A stretch of 64,000 nt of DNA, from assembly GCA_046328035.1 (NCBI GenBank), contig JAXLXI010000024.1:4530-68529 (forward strand), written 5' to 3'. This document shows, in pieces, positions 50,593 through 59,756 of this stretch. The DNA is from JBGASG01 sp046328035 (lineage in GTDB: Bacteria > Cyanobacteriota > Vampirovibrionia > Obscuribacterales > Obscuribacteraceae). Position 1 is the stretch's first letter. Every line of letters starts with the position of its first letter. The notes below the pieces were generated by a model. It was not told the origin of the DNA. It did not search any database and was given only the letters and a program-made list of their open reading frames with translations. The translations under genes were made by a program, and so were the position numbers.

Positions 50593-50742
50593 AGGGACCT
50601 CGGGGTTAAAAGGTGAGGGCGCCAGTATCTAATACGTCGCAACCCCTCAAAAAGTTCAAAATAAACCGGCTATTTCTTCTATTTTTAATCTACCCCAGCC
50701 TGAATTTGCCAACGCGGCGGCTATGGGCGGCTGGGACCTATA

Positions 50743-50760
50743 TATATAAGTACTTATATA
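50743..50760. promoter_or_regulatory. 18-bp AT-rich perfect palindrome
   Basis: TATATAAGTACTTATATA, centred at 50751/50752, lies 6 bp beyond the stop of the kinase gene and upstream of the DUF1800 start (about 150 bp before, on the minus strand). It could hold the -10 of the DUF1800 operon promoter or a regulator site. Confidence 0.45.
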
Positions 50761-50765
50761 AGTGG

Positions 50766-52835
50766 CTACGGCTGGGCTGCCTGTTGGGGTGTTGGGTCTG
50801 GGGGGCGAGCCTGGGCCCTGGCGGCTGCTCGCGCCGCGGCATTCAATGGAATTGACTTCGACTGCGGGTAGGCGATCAACGCGAACTCCTTCTCTGACTC
50901 ACGCCAGAGTTCATCGCCTTCTTTCACCTTGCCCATGGCGTACATATTCATGTATCGCTTGTAGAGTCGAGTGGCGAGGTTGTAATGCAACGCCGAGCCA
51001 CCGTACGCCTCAGAAGCCTCGATTGACCGAACATACTCGAGGTCAGCCTCCTTACGGTCGCGTGCCATGAGAATGTCTCCGAACACCTCGTGTCCGTAAG
51101 CCACTTCACTCAAGTCTTCAGCATTGTTGCCGTATGTCGCAGCCAGTTTCATGTACTCGCGCATTTTCTTTTCGGCATCTGGAAAGTGTCCCTGGCTGAC
51201 GTAGAACTGAGCGCATTCACGAAGATCCAATAGACGATTGTGGACGCTGATTTGATGCTTGTGGTGCGCCAATACGTTTTGCCAGGCGCGCTCCGCATCG
51301 CTGAACTCCTTCCCTACCGCGTGTATCTGCGCGAGATTTTTCCACGCCGCGCTGCACTGCTTGTGACCATTCTCGATCTCCGCAGCTCCGGAAAGAGACT
51401 TAACACGCATCTCTGCTATAGCAATCGCTTTCTTCGCCTGTGAAACGGCCGCGGCATGCTTACCGCGTTCTTCAAGATTTTGCGATAACGACATAAGCAG
51501 TGCAATGTGTTTGATCTGGCTAATTGGTGCCACCAGCTTAATGGCGTCAGCGTAGACATCGCCAGCTTCTCCAACCTTTTTAAGCACCAAAAGTTCTCGC
51601 GCCAGGTTCTCCTTGATCTTGATTCGAAACAACACGCTGTCTTTGTCTGTTCGTTTCTCCTTCGCTGCGGCTGTATCTGCGAGAGCAAAGAGCTCTGCTG
51701 CTTGCTGGTGTTTATCAAGTCGCTGAGCGTCATCTCCGGCTATGAAGAGTCCTTTGGCTGTTGACGGCAGAGTGGATTTCAGCGCACCCGGAGCATCTGG
51801 TGCGGCAGTGCCTAAGTTTGATTGCACGTTGGGCGATTGAAAGTAGAGATACCCCGCACAGCCTGTGGCCAGAATGAAGCAGATCAATACTGGAACGGAC
51901 ACTGTCTTAGCAGAAAAAGCTGATCTGGTACCGCCGCGCATCCGCACCACCGGACCAAAGCCTTGCAGTGCGGCACGCAATTCTGCTACAGAGCCCGGGC
52001 GTTGACGTGGATCTTTTTGCAAAGCACTCATAATGCCATTCTGCACGGCGGTGCTTACTTTCAGATCCGGCACCACGACTGTCGGCTCTTTGGGATCTGC
52101 ATTCAGGTGCGCCGTGATTAGCTCAAATGCAGACTCGCCTTCGAAGGCTTGTACTCCTGTGATGCACTCGTACATCACACACCCCAGAGAATATATGTCC
52201 GAGCTGATCTCCGGGCGCTTCCCCTGGCATTGCTCGGGGCTCATGTATGCCGGTGTTCCGAAGACCCCACCACTGGAACTGGAACCGTCGCTGACGGTGG
52301 CAATCGTGTCGCTGCTCAAGGATTTGGATATGCCGAAATCGACAATCTTGGCGCCGGCAATCTCGCCATCCTTGATTTGCACCATGATGTTGCTGGGTTT
52401 TAGATCGCAATGCACGATACCGTGTGAGTGTGCGTGCTCCAACCCGCTCATCACTTGATCGAATAAGTGGAGAAACTCTTCTTCGTTCAGTCTGCCTCGT
52501 TGATCCAGAAGTTCGCTTAAAGAAATTCCCTCCACCAGTTCAGCGACAAGAAACGGCGTGCCGCCCTCGGAAAATTCCACTCGCAAAGAACCCGCGACGT
52601 TGGGATGTTTCAGTTTACCCGCGTGGCGAATTTCTCTTTTAAGAGTGCGCATCGCCTTCTCGTCTAAGTGTCCTTGATTCAGAACCTTGATGGCGACCAG
52701 CTGATCCATAGGTATGAATCGAGCCCGATAGACGACGGAAGATGCGCCCTTGCCCAGAACCGACAAGATCTCGTAGGACGGCGCGAACGTAGTCCCGAGC
52801 AACTGAGAGTCTTGATCTTCGCGATCTCGAGCCAT
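50766..52835 (-). CDS. Ser/Thr protein kinase with TM helix and TPR domain (HCD type)
   Basis: 689 residues. Kinase domain about 21-295: glycine loop VLGKGASSVVYRA, VAIK Lys50, catalytic loop VHCDLKPSNIM (Asp144; Cys replaces the usual Arg, so non-RD), DFG at 166-168, GTPAYMSPEQ and SSDIYSLGCVMYECITG. One membrane helix about 313-332 (SVPVLICFILATGCAGYLYF). The C-terminal 340 residues are helical TPR-like repeats (QAAELFALADTAAAKEKRTD, NLEERGKHAAAVSQAKKAIA, FYVSQGHFPDAEKKMREYMK), ending in Ala/Gln/Pro. The kinase half is cytoplasmic and the TPR half would be outside the inner membrane. Related genes are at 54778 and the pseudogene at 34897. Confidence 0.9.
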   Translation of the reverse strand: MARDREDQDSQLLGTTFAPSYEILSVLGKGASSVVYRARFIPMDQLVAIKVLNQGHLDEKAMRTLKREIRHAGKLKHPNVAGSLRVEFSEGGTPFLVAELVEGISLSELLDQRGRLNEEEFLHLFDQVMSGLEHAHSHGIVHCDLKPSNIMVQIKDGEIAGAKIVDFGISKSLSSDTIATVSDGSSSSGGVFGTPAYMSPEQCQGKRPEISSDIYSLGCVMYECITGVQAFEGESAFELITAHLNADPKEPTVVVPDLKVSTAVQNGIMSALQKDPRQRPGSVAELRAALQGFGPVVRMRGGTRSAFSAKTVSVPVLICFILATGCAGYLYFQSPNVQSNLGTAAPDAPGALKSTLPSTAKGLFIAGDDAQRLDKHQQAAELFALADTAAAKEKRTDKDSVLFRIKIKENLARELLVLKKVGEAGDVYADAIKLVAPISQIKHIALLMSLSQNLEERGKHAAAVSQAKKAIAIAEMRVKSLSGAAEIENGHKQCSAAWKNLAQIHAVGKEFSDAERAWQNVLAHHKHQISVHNRLLDLRECAQFYVSQGHFPDAEKKMREYMKLAATYGNNAEDLSEVAYGHEVFGDILMARDRKEADLEYVRSIEASEAYGGSALHYNLATRLYKRYMNMYAMGKVKEGDELWRESEKEFALIAYPQSKSIPLNAAARAAARAQARPPDPTPQQAAQP

Positions 52836-52880
52836 TGTCTTCCTCTGTACGTAAGCTTAAGGCGAATTTGCGTGCAAATC

Positions 52881-52917
52881 AAGAAGGAAGAAACGGCGCA
52901 CCCTCTCGGGCGCGCCG
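52881..52917 (-). terminator. Intrinsic terminator after the 52972 gene
   Basis: On the minus strand CGGCGCGCCC-GAGA-GGGTGCGCCG (52917-52894) forms a 10-bp stem with one G-U pair and a GNRA tetraloop, followed by TTTCTTCCTTCTT (52893-52881). A classic Rho-independent terminator, 55 bp after the stop at 52972. Confidence 0.85.
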
Positions 52918-52971
52918 CTGCGAATTTGTCGTTGAACGTTTTGGCACCAAATCTGGTGCTCCACGTTTAGG

Positions 52972-53385
52972 CTAGAATCCGATAATCGAGCGAATGCTGG
53001 TCAGCAGACTCGGATTGTTGTTATGCACGTAATCCAGAAATGCCGGGTCGTTGTAGCTGCTCCACGAATAGTTGCCGTTCCAGCGATTGTGATGATAGGC
53101 AAGCCACTGAGCGCGCATCTGAGCGTCGAACTGAGCACGCTGAGCGGAGTTCATGCGTCCCCAGTGTTTGCGATAGAGGGCGCGATCATCGTTCCAAGTC
53201 TGTTTCTTCCAGTACTTCTTGTATTTCTTATGTCCCCAGCCTTTTCCGTTGCCGTGGTAATCGCCATCGTGCCAGCGATGATTGTTGTCATAGTAGCCGT
53301 GGTGCGGATCTGCCAGAGCCGGAATGGTGCTGATCATCGTGATCAGCATGGCGGCCGACAGCGCCTTAACGCCGTTTGAAAACAT
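52972..53385 (-). CDS. Small secreted protein rich in His, Tyr, Trp and Asn
   Basis: ATG 53385 with GGGAG upstream is chosen over the longer reading to 53541, which overlaps the hydrolase gene. 137 residues. Signal peptide MFSNGVKALSAAMLITMIST then IPALA. The mature part begins DPHHGYYDNNHRWHDGDYHG, is basic in the middle (HKKYKKYWKKQTW) and continues with AQRAQFDAQMRAQWLAYHHN. It may bind metal or polysaccharide, but this is a guess from composition. A strong terminator follows. Confidence 0.75.
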   Translation of the reverse strand: MFSNGVKALSAAMLITMISTIPALADPHHGYYDNNHRWHDGDYHGNGKGWGHKKYKKYWKKQTWNDDRALYRKHWGRMNSAQRAQFDAQMRAQWLAYHHNRWNGNYSWSSYNDPAFLDYVHNNNPSLLTSIRSIIGF

Positions 53386-53473
53386 AGGTGTTCTCCCAAT
53401 GCTGCTGAAGGGTAGTACGCTACCTAACGACTGCACGTGGCAACTGCTTGTTCCGCTGAGGTTGTGAGAAATG

Positions 53474-54475
53474 CTACTTGTTTTGCACGAAGGCATACGC
53501 TTCAGCATACGCAGGCGCCGGTGGTGGCGTGTGATCGCCATGCAGCCTGATGTGTTTTACGGCGAAATGCTTTTCGAGTAACTTGTCGGCGACATCAAAC
53601 TGTAACGCTGACGGAATAATCGGATCGGCATCGGTGGAGACAATCGCGATCCTTAGATGTGGTGGCAATTTGTCGATGTTGTGAATCAGGCTCTTCTTGC
53701 GGTACACATCGGGGACTTCCTCGGGCGAGCCACCAAATGACTTCTTCATGCAAATGCGGATTGCTTCCAGCGAAGTCTGCTTGTACACCGCGCTCAAATC
53801 GCCGGAGCCCTGAAACACCATAATGCCGACCAGCTTTTCGCGAATGTCGGCAGGTGCCTGGGCGGCGTATCCCAGTGCAGTGCAAGCGCCCATCGAGCCG
53901 CCCGCCAGCACGATATTTTTGCAAGGCATCTCCTGCATGATATGGCGGATATTCTGATTGATGTCGGAGACCGCAGCATCATTGCCCCATGATGATTCCT
54001 TGCGGTAATTACAGGAAAGGATGCAGGTATTCGGATCAACGTTTTCGAAGGCTGTCGACGCCGAGACATCAGCAGGCATCACAAATGGTTGCATGAAGTT
54101 GGAACCCATGCCGTGGAAATAAACGATCAACGTGCATCCGCCCGGTGCCTGAGCCTTCGGCAGTTGCAGTCCCACTTCGTCGGGAACTCCATCCAACAGG
54201 CTGACAAATGATCTGTGCTCCACGCGTTCTGCAAGTCGTTGGGCTGTCGCCGCGCTCAAGGCCGCCGGCGAGTGCTGCGCCGCGTACGCTTCTTCGCGCG
54301 CCGCCAACGCCGCCTGCGCGGACATCATCAAGTTGTATTCCAACTGTTTGCGTTCACGCTTGAGAGTCTTGATGTCATGTTTGGCATCTACAAACAAGCA
54401 AAGAAACACGATGCCCGCAATGTTGAACCCCAATGACAGGGCTAGAATCACGGACAACAGAATTTTGACTTTCAT
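53474..54475 (-). CDS. Membrane-anchored alpha/beta hydrolase
   Basis: ATG 54475 (MKVKILLSVILALSLGFNIA) is preferred; ATG 54532 would add 19 residues before the same anchor. 333 residues. N-terminal anchor, then a coiled coil (DIKTLKRERKQLEYNLMMSA). The hydrolase core has LIVYFHGMGSNF (oxyanion HG), the nucleophile elbow LAGGSMGACTA (Ser), the acid STDADPI (Asp) and the His LHGDHTPPP. Family resembles exported esterases. Substrate unknown. Confidence 0.78.
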   Translation of the reverse strand: MKVKILLSVILALSLGFNIAGIVFLCLFVDAKHDIKTLKRERKQLEYNLMMSAQAALAAREEAYAAQHSPAALSAATAQRLAERVEHRSFVSLLDGVPDEVGLQLPKAQAPGGCTLIVYFHGMGSNFMQPFVMPADVSASTAFENVDPNTCILSCNYRKESSWGNDAAVSDINQNIRHIMQEMPCKNIVLAGGSMGACTALGYAAQAPADIREKLVGIMVFQGSGDLSAVYKQTSLEAIRICMKKSFGGSPEEVPDVYRKKSLIHNIDKLPPHLRIAIVSTDADPIIPSALQFDVADKLLEKHFAVKHIRLHGDHTPPPAPAYAEAYAFVQNK

Positions 54476-54548
54476 TCTTGTTGCGGTCTTTGCGTGGAGC
54501 GGAATTTTGCTTTCTGCATCTTTCGTGATCATGATACGCCGACGGTTT

Positions 54549-54573
54549 TACCAGATGTTCACCGCATCTGGTA
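54549..54573. promoter_or_regulatory. 9-bp perfect inverted repeat between hydrolase and kinase genes
   Basis: TACCAGATG at 54549-54557 and CATCTGGTA at 54565-54573, separated by 7 bp, in the divergent promoter region. CCAGATG is repeated once more at 54585-54591. A candidate operator for either side. Confidence 0.45.
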
Positions 54574-54777
54574 TCGACTCAATGCCAGATGGTGAGCGAA
54601 AATACACTATCAAAAATCAGACTGTCGTTCAACCGTTAAGTCCTTCCTTGTTGCATTGCTGCGTTGCACTCAGAGTACGGCTGCCGTTCGAATCAGCGTC
54701 TGCCTGTGCGATTCGGACGTTGGTTGGATGCTTGAGCGGGCGGGAATAAAGCATAGACGCGGAACGTTACACTTGCC

Positions 54778-56919
54778 ATGAACAATGATCAACTAAGACC
54801 GGCAACCGGAGGATCGATTGCACTAGCTCGCGGTGTGATCATTGATTCTCGCTACGAGATCCTCGAGTTACTGGGTGCCGGCGGCATGGGCACCGTGTAC
54901 AAAGCGAGGCATCTCGATCTGAATCGCCTTGCTGCAATCAAAGTTTTGCATCCGCGCTACACCGCAGACGCTGGGGCAGTTAGGCGCTTTCAGCGTGAGG
55001 CGAGGATCATCTCGAAGCTCAAGCATGAAAACATACTCTCGATTTTCGGCTTTGGCGGCTTTGAGCAATCCGTTTACTTGGCCATGGAGTATGTGCAGGG
55101 CGTGTCGCTCGGGCAGCTCGTGTTCGAGCGAAAAGCAATTCAGCCAGGCGAAGCGTTGCAGTATTTTGTGCAGATCGCCGATGCGATGCAACATGCTCAC
55201 GATAACGGGGTCTTGCATCGAGATCTGAAGCCGGACAATGTAATGATGGTTGTCTCGGAGAATTCGGATGTCTCTCCCAGAGTGGTGGACTTTGGATTGG
55301 CGAAACTACTCGACGGTTCAGATCGTCAGCGGCTTACTCGAACGGGGGAGGTCGTAGGGGATCCTCGCTATATGAGTCCGGAGCAGTGTCGTGGCGAAGA
55401 ACTTGATGGACGATCTGATATCTACTCATTTGGCTGTCTGATGTATGAAGTTCTGAGCGGGCAAGTCCCCTATGATTTTGAAGATCCTGTGGCAATAATG
55501 CACAACCATGTCTCCTCGCAGCCGGCACCGTTTGCTAGAAAGCAAAATTTGCCCTTAGCGCTTGAGTCCATATGCTTCAAGGCTATGACGAAGAACCGCA
55601 ATCAGCGCTACGGATCTTTTGACGCTGTCAAAGTGGATCTGGAGCGGTTCGCTAAGGATCCCAACGTGCAAATCAAGGTGCCAAAAAACAAAAGCGCGTG
55701 GGGACTTTGCTTGGGCGACCGCGCTACCGTGATCGCCGTGAGTGCAATATCAACTGTGCTGATCGGTGTCGCCTTTGGTGCATGGACAAATTGGGATTTC
55801 CTGAATGCGCAGGCGAGATACCGCTTCGCTGGGTCCGCGGCTGAGAAGTCGCGAGCTTCGTTGGCGTTGGCTAACTACTATGAAAAGAAAGATGATTTCA
55901 AGGCGGCTGTTCCTTTGTACCAGGAGACGCAGCAGCTTGCGTTGGCGGCCAATGATGACGCTGGTGTAATGGCGGCGAATGCTGGGTTAGCGCGCAGCTT
56001 CGGCGCGCAACAGCTTCGCGACGAGGCGCGTCTTGCATACTTGAAAGTCTTAGAACAGGGTTTGACGCTCCTCCAGCGCGGGAAATTGAGCAGTGCCATG
56101 GACCAGACTGTCTTGGAAGCGCTCGGTGCTTATGCTGAGATGGAGCCATTGCCGGCGCTGCAAATGGCCAACCAATTCGCTTTTGCGTTCTCTGCGAGGA
56201 AAGAGGCGCAGCGCGGCAAACCATTTCTGATGAAAGTGGTGTCTGTCGGGACTGATCAAGTTAGAGCAAGCACCCTATTCGGGCTGGGGCGACTGAGCTT
56301 GCAGGCTGGAGATAAACCTGAATCAGTCAGATTGTTTGATCTCGCGGTTGCAACCACACAGCATTTGCCTGGAAAGATTGCTATATTCCAACTGACTGGT
56401 GCTGAATTTCTTGTCCACGGTGACGTCGATCTCGCTCTGAAATATCTTGAACAGGCAAGCACCGGACTAGAATCTACGGGGAAGGATAAGCCCGAGGATC
56501 TCCTCCGATTTATGGGCGACTGCTATTTCAAAAAAGGTCAATTCCAAAAAGCTAAGGGCTGCTATGCTCAAGCCGTGGCAGCAGCGAAGAGCCTGTCTAG
56601 TCCGGACTTGGCGCAATTGGGATTTACTCTCGACCAGCTGGGGCAGTCAGCGTTTGAGAGTTCGGATTATCAAACTGCAGAAGCGGCGTTCCGAGAAGAG
56701 TCGGAGATGCTTGCTCGCGCGGCGCAAGTTAACGTGCGCCAGCTTGCCTGGACGCGGTGCAAGCTAGGTAATACACTTGTTCGCGAAAAGCAATTTGGCA
56801 GCGCTGGTGCCGAGTTCGAAAAGGCTCTCAAAACCCTCGACAGTACACCAGTTACTCCGGAGTTGGCATCAATTCGGACTGCGATCTCTGCTTATGCCCG
56901 CGCTGCTAAGCCGCAGTAA
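54778..56919 (+). CDS. Ser/Thr protein kinase with TM helix and TPR domain (RD type)
   Basis: 713 residues. Kinase domain about 26-290: LLGAGGMGTVYKA, AAIK Lys55, VLHRDLKPDNVMM with Asp149, DFG at 171-173, VVGDPRYMSPEQ and RSDIYSFGCLMYEVLSG. One membrane helix at about 320-340 (ATVIAVSAISTVLIGVAFGA). The rest is a TPR solenoid of about ten repeats (RASLALANYYEKKDDFKAAV, FMGDCYFKKGQFQKAKGCYA, LDQLGQSAFESSDYQTAEAA). Same architecture as the gene at 50766 but with a canonical RD catalytic loop. Phosphorylation targets unknown. Confidence 0.92.
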   Translation: MNNDQLRPATGGSIALARGVIIDSRYEILELLGAGGMGTVYKARHLDLNRLAAIKVLHPRYTADAGAVRRFQREARIISKLKHENILSIFGFGGFEQSVYLAMEYVQGVSLGQLVFERKAIQPGEALQYFVQIADAMQHAHDNGVLHRDLKPDNVMMVVSENSDVSPRVVDFGLAKLLDGSDRQRLTRTGEVVGDPRYMSPEQCRGEELDGRSDIYSFGCLMYEVLSGQVPYDFEDPVAIMHNHVSSQPAPFARKQNLPLALESICFKAMTKNRNQRYGSFDAVKVDLERFAKDPNVQIKVPKNKSAWGLCLGDRATVIAVSAISTVLIGVAFGAWTNWDFLNAQARYRFAGSAAEKSRASLALANYYEKKDDFKAAVPLYQETQQLALAANDDAGVMAANAGLARSFGAQQLRDEARLAYLKVLEQGLTLLQRGKLSSAMDQTVLEALGAYAEMEPLPALQMANQFAFAFSARKEAQRGKPFLMKVVSVGTDQVRASTLFGLGRLSLQAGDKPESVRLFDLAVATTQHLPGKIAIFQLTGAEFLVHGDVDLALKYLEQASTGLESTGKDKPEDLLRFMGDCYFKKGQFQKAKGCYAQAVAAAKSLSSPDLAQLGFTLDQLGQSAFESSDYQTAEAAFREESEMLARAAQVNVRQLAWTRCKLGNTLVREKQFGSAGAEFEKALKTLDSTPVTPELASIRTAISAYARAAKPQ

Positions 56920-56937
56920 GTCGAAACTCAATGGAGC

Positions 56938-58248
56938 TTACAGGCTGCGGTTCGTTGATGCAACAGATCGAGCTTGCTGACTTAGCGATGATCTCAATTG
57001 CGGCTCACCGGATATGGTGTCGGCGATGGACTGGAAGAGTTTCTTGCCGCCACTGGCATTCATGTGCACGGTGTCTTCGTAATCGTTTCTTTCATAGGTG
57101 CGCGCCAGTGCTGGAATGGCAGTTCCATTGACTCCCTGATTGCCGTCGGAGCGTCCCGGTGCAATCAACGGGACGTTGTGCGCGGCGCACTGATCTCCCA
57201 GCATCTGTCGATATTGCGCCAGCACCTCTTTCGGCAGCAATGCGTAATTCTCGGGGACGAGTGGAATGTCGACCACGACCGTGGCAATTTTTTCCTGATT
57301 CAACAAAGTCAGCAGCTTGTTCAAATACTCGGTCTGGGTTTTGAACTGCTCCTGATTTATGGGCAAATACATGCGCTGGTAACTGCCGATGTCTTTGAGG
57401 GTGTTTGGTTTGGGCTCGTAGTCTGGTTTTACTTGATCGAGAACTCCGTAATCGACATCCTCCGGATTCAGCACCACCTTCGGTGCGTCATCAAAAAGCT
57501 TTCCGCCATTGAGGACGATTTGAGCCTGGAAGTTATTGATTGGATGTCCGGTGGTCTTTGAAATTACCGAGTCGAGGAAACTTCTGTAGTCGCCGCGCGC
57601 TTTGTAGTAACTCCAGCCAACACCAAGGAAGGCATCGGCTAGCCGCCAGGGATCTTTGGTTTCGCGAACGAGCTCAGGCAGCGATGTGAAGTCGGCTAAT
57701 AAAGAATAGGTGGCGGTCTTCTCCACATTCTTGCGATCGTTGTCGAGAAACTCACGCGGTGCCAGCGAGATGATCACTACTTTCGGGCGGCGACCGGTCG
57801 ACAAATATTTGCGCACGATCAGATATTGATCGGACATCAAACTGGCCGACACCGATGCATTCCACACGCTCACCGGGCGATGGGCGGCATCGGATAGCAG
57901 TTTCTCCAGGTAATCCGCGCTGTAGTATTCATTTAAAAAGTTGCGTTTGTACCAGGGATCGAACCTTGTGCGGCGACCGTGAAATTCATCGTCGCAGCGC
58001 ACCGCCGGTACCAGCATTGTCGAAGATCCAGTTAATAAAACGTCTCTATCTTCCGACGATTCCATAATGGGTGGAAGTTTAGAAACGAGATGGTTCTGTC
58101 TGATCGTGGTGAAGCCGGTGTGATTCGCGTAACGCAGCGGCTTTACGCAATTCAGAAAAACGTCGAAGGAAACCAGCAAAAGCAAAGTCAGCAGGAACGT
58201 GCTTCCCGCTGCTCGCGCTGGGATGTGGCGCCATTTGGGCTTTTGCAA
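56938..58248 (-). CDS. Exported SGNH/AlgX-like protein
   Basis: 436 residues with an N-terminal membrane anchor at about 15-35 (TFLLTLLLLVSFDVFLNCV). An SGNH-like pattern is present: DVLLTGSSTMLVPAV (block I, G-S-S), SVWNASVSASLMSD, VVIISLAPREFLD (block III-like), and DTVHMNASGGKKLFQ (block V with Asp and His). Such proteins assist or carry out O-acetylation of surface polymers, often with MBOAT proteins; an MBOAT operon is 1.6 kb away on the other strand. The gene after it (62528) has the same kind of motifs. Confidence 0.75.
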   Translation of the reverse strand: MQKPKWRHIPARAAGSTFLLTLLLLVSFDVFLNCVKPLRYANHTGFTTIRQNHLVSKLPPIMESSEDRDVLLTGSSTMLVPAVRCDDEFHGRRTRFDPWYKRNFLNEYYSADYLEKLLSDAAHRPVSVWNASVSASLMSDQYLIVRKYLSTGRRPKVVIISLAPREFLDNDRKNVEKTATYSLLADFTSLPELVRETKDPWRLADAFLGVGWSYYKARGDYRSFLDSVISKTTGHPINNFQAQIVLNGGKLFDDAPKVVLNPEDVDYGVLDQVKPDYEPKPNTLKDIGSYQRMYLPINQEQFKTQTEYLNKLLTLLNQEKIATVVVDIPLVPENYALLPKEVLAQYRQMLGDQCAAHNVPLIAPGRSDGNQGVNGTAIPALARTYERNDYEDTVHMNASGGKKLFQSIADTISGEPQLRSSLSQQARSVASTNRSL

Positions 58249-58312
58249 ACGTGGCTCCCGTCGTGATCATCTCGATTATTGACAATGTCGTTCTGTGACA
58301 CCTGAGTAGTCA

Positions 58313-58384
58313 CTAATAAGCCTTGAGCAAAATCACTCCCACTCCGCGAATCAATTCGAAATGCGGATCGAAAGTGAGGTAAAT
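58313..58384 (-). pseudogene. Short relic of a PIN-domain (VapC-like) toxin
   Basis: A 23-codon frame ending in TAG at 58313 reads IYLTFDPHFELIRGVGVILL-KAY. The stretch (T-x-D-x-H-F followed by a Gly-Val strand) is the typical last strand of PIN domains. It is preceded by a stop codon and no gene body is left. Low confidence because it is short. Confidence 0.35.
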
Positions 58385-58421
58385 TCAGGCTCGGGCGTCG
58401 TCAAGGGCTTTGTTGACGATG

Positions 58422-59657
58422 CTAAAGCTCCCACAGCGCCGAAACTGGCATTGCATGGAGGTCCTGCCCAAAACTCAAAGTTTCGCTTCCTGAATACAAG
58501 ACAACGCCGCGGTGAAACCGCGATCCCGTCATACTTTTTAGCTGTGCCAGCCCGTTAAACGCATCGGGTCCGATTTGTCCCGATAACTTGCACTCTATGC
58601 CTACCAACTTTCCATCAGTCCTCTCCAATACTAAATCGACCTCGGCACCGCCCTCGGTGCGGAAATGAAAAGGTTCAAGGTGAGCGTCGCTCCAGCTCAA
58701 CTGTTTTAGGCATTCCATAACTACGAAGTTTTCGTAAATTGGACCAAGAAGCTGAGGTCCGCGTTTTAATCCCATAGCATCAAGACCTAACAAATGGCAC
58801 AACAGACCTGTGTCGTTTATGTATATCTTTGGTGATTTGACCAGGCGTTTGCCGATATTTCCAAACCAGGGCCGCAGCGGAACAATCAAGAAAATTGATT
58901 GCAGGAGAGATAGGTAGCTGCGCAAGGTGGCGACCGGCATCTCCAGCGATCTCGACAAATCCGAGTTGTTCAGCAAACTACCGGTGCGTGTCGCGAGCAA
59001 GGTGAGCAGGCGCGGAAAGACAGTCAGTTGCTCCACATGCCGCAAGTCTCGAACATCTCGTTCGAGCAGAGTTTTGACATAACTGCGAAACCATCTTTGC
59101 CGTTGGCTGGGGCTCTCCCGGCTGACTATGTCTGGATAACCGCCGGTGCAAATGATCTGAAGTAGTTCTTCATATCGGATTGGTGCGACGTGTGGCAGTT
59201 TCTCGTCTGAAAAGACTGCATCCGCAAAACCATCGGTTTGCCCGCGCAGTTCGCCTTGGGAGAAAGGAGCAAGCGTATGGACGTCCATTCGCCCAGCCAA
59301 TGAGTCTGCCACCATCGGCAAGCCTAGAACTTGTGCCGAGCCAGTGAGGAAGAAACGCCCGGGGCGCCTGTCCTTATCCACTGAGTGTTTGATTGGCAGA
59401 AGTAATCCTGGCGCCCTTTGAATTTCGTCGATTATTACCCGATTTGGTAATTGTTCGATGAAGTGCTGAGGGGCGACGGTAGCGGCGGCCAGAACCGAAA
59501 GGTCGTCCATAGTGAAGTACGCCGGCTGTTCTGAAGGATCGTACAAATTCTGCATCAGGGTGCTCTTGCCTGTCTGCCGAGCGCCAATCAGCATGACCAC
59601 GGGTGTATCGTCAGCCGACTCCAGAATTTTGGCGGACATATTTCTATTCCGTAGCAT
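58422..59657 (-). CDS. AAA ATPase with C-terminal DUF4143
   Basis: 411 residues. Walker A VVMLIGARQTGKSTLMQNL at about 20-38, Walker B NRVIIDEIQRAP, and the sensor stretch GRFFLTGSAQVL are typical of AAA_14. The middle holds a winged-helix-like region (LLTLLATRTGSLLNNSDLSR). The C-terminus has the DUF4143 nuclease-like pattern: INDTGLLCHLLGLD, YENFVVMECLKQLSW, FHFRTEGGAEVDLVLERTDG and GIECKLSGQIG. This is an abundant bacterial family of unknown role, often mobile and sometimes beside toxin genes. Three evenly spaced operator copies lie directly upstream. Confidence 0.88.
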   Translation of the reverse strand: MLRNRNMSAKILESADDTPVVMLIGARQTGKSTLMQNLYDPSEQPAYFTMDDLSVLAAATVAPQHFIEQLPNRVIIDEIQRAPGLLLPIKHSVDKDRRPGRFFLTGSAQVLGLPMVADSLAGRMDVHTLAPFSQGELRGQTDGFADAVFSDEKLPHVAPIRYEELLQIICTGGYPDIVSRESPSQRQRWFRSYVKTLLERDVRDLRHVEQLTVFPRLLTLLATRTGSLLNNSDLSRSLEMPVATLRSYLSLLQSIFLIVPLRPWFGNIGKRLVKSPKIYINDTGLLCHLLGLDAMGLKRGPQLLGPIYENFVVMECLKQLSWSDAHLEPFHFRTEGGAEVDLVLERTDGKLVGIECKLSGQIGPDAFNGLAQLKSMTGSRFHRGVVLYSGSETLSFGQDLHAMPVSALWEL

Positions 59658-59673
59658 GATGACATCCTAGCAT

Positions 59674-59736
59674 AATGTCGGAAATTGACATTACGAATGT
59701 CGAAAATTGATATTTCAAATGTCAATTTCCGACATT
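59674..59736. promoter_or_regulatory. Three operator copies at 22-bp spacing upstream of AAA/DUF4143 gene
   Basis: AATGTCGGAAATTGACATT at 59674-59692, AATGTCGAAAATTGATATT at 59696-59714 (two changes), and the exact reverse complement of the first at 59718-59736. Each copy is itself a dyad (AATGTC...GACATT). Centres are at 59683, 59705 and 59727, exactly 22 bp apart, about two helical turns. This fits cooperative binding by a dimer on one DNA face. Confidence 0.8.
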
Positions 59737-59756
59737 CGATGGATGCGCAACCAGCG

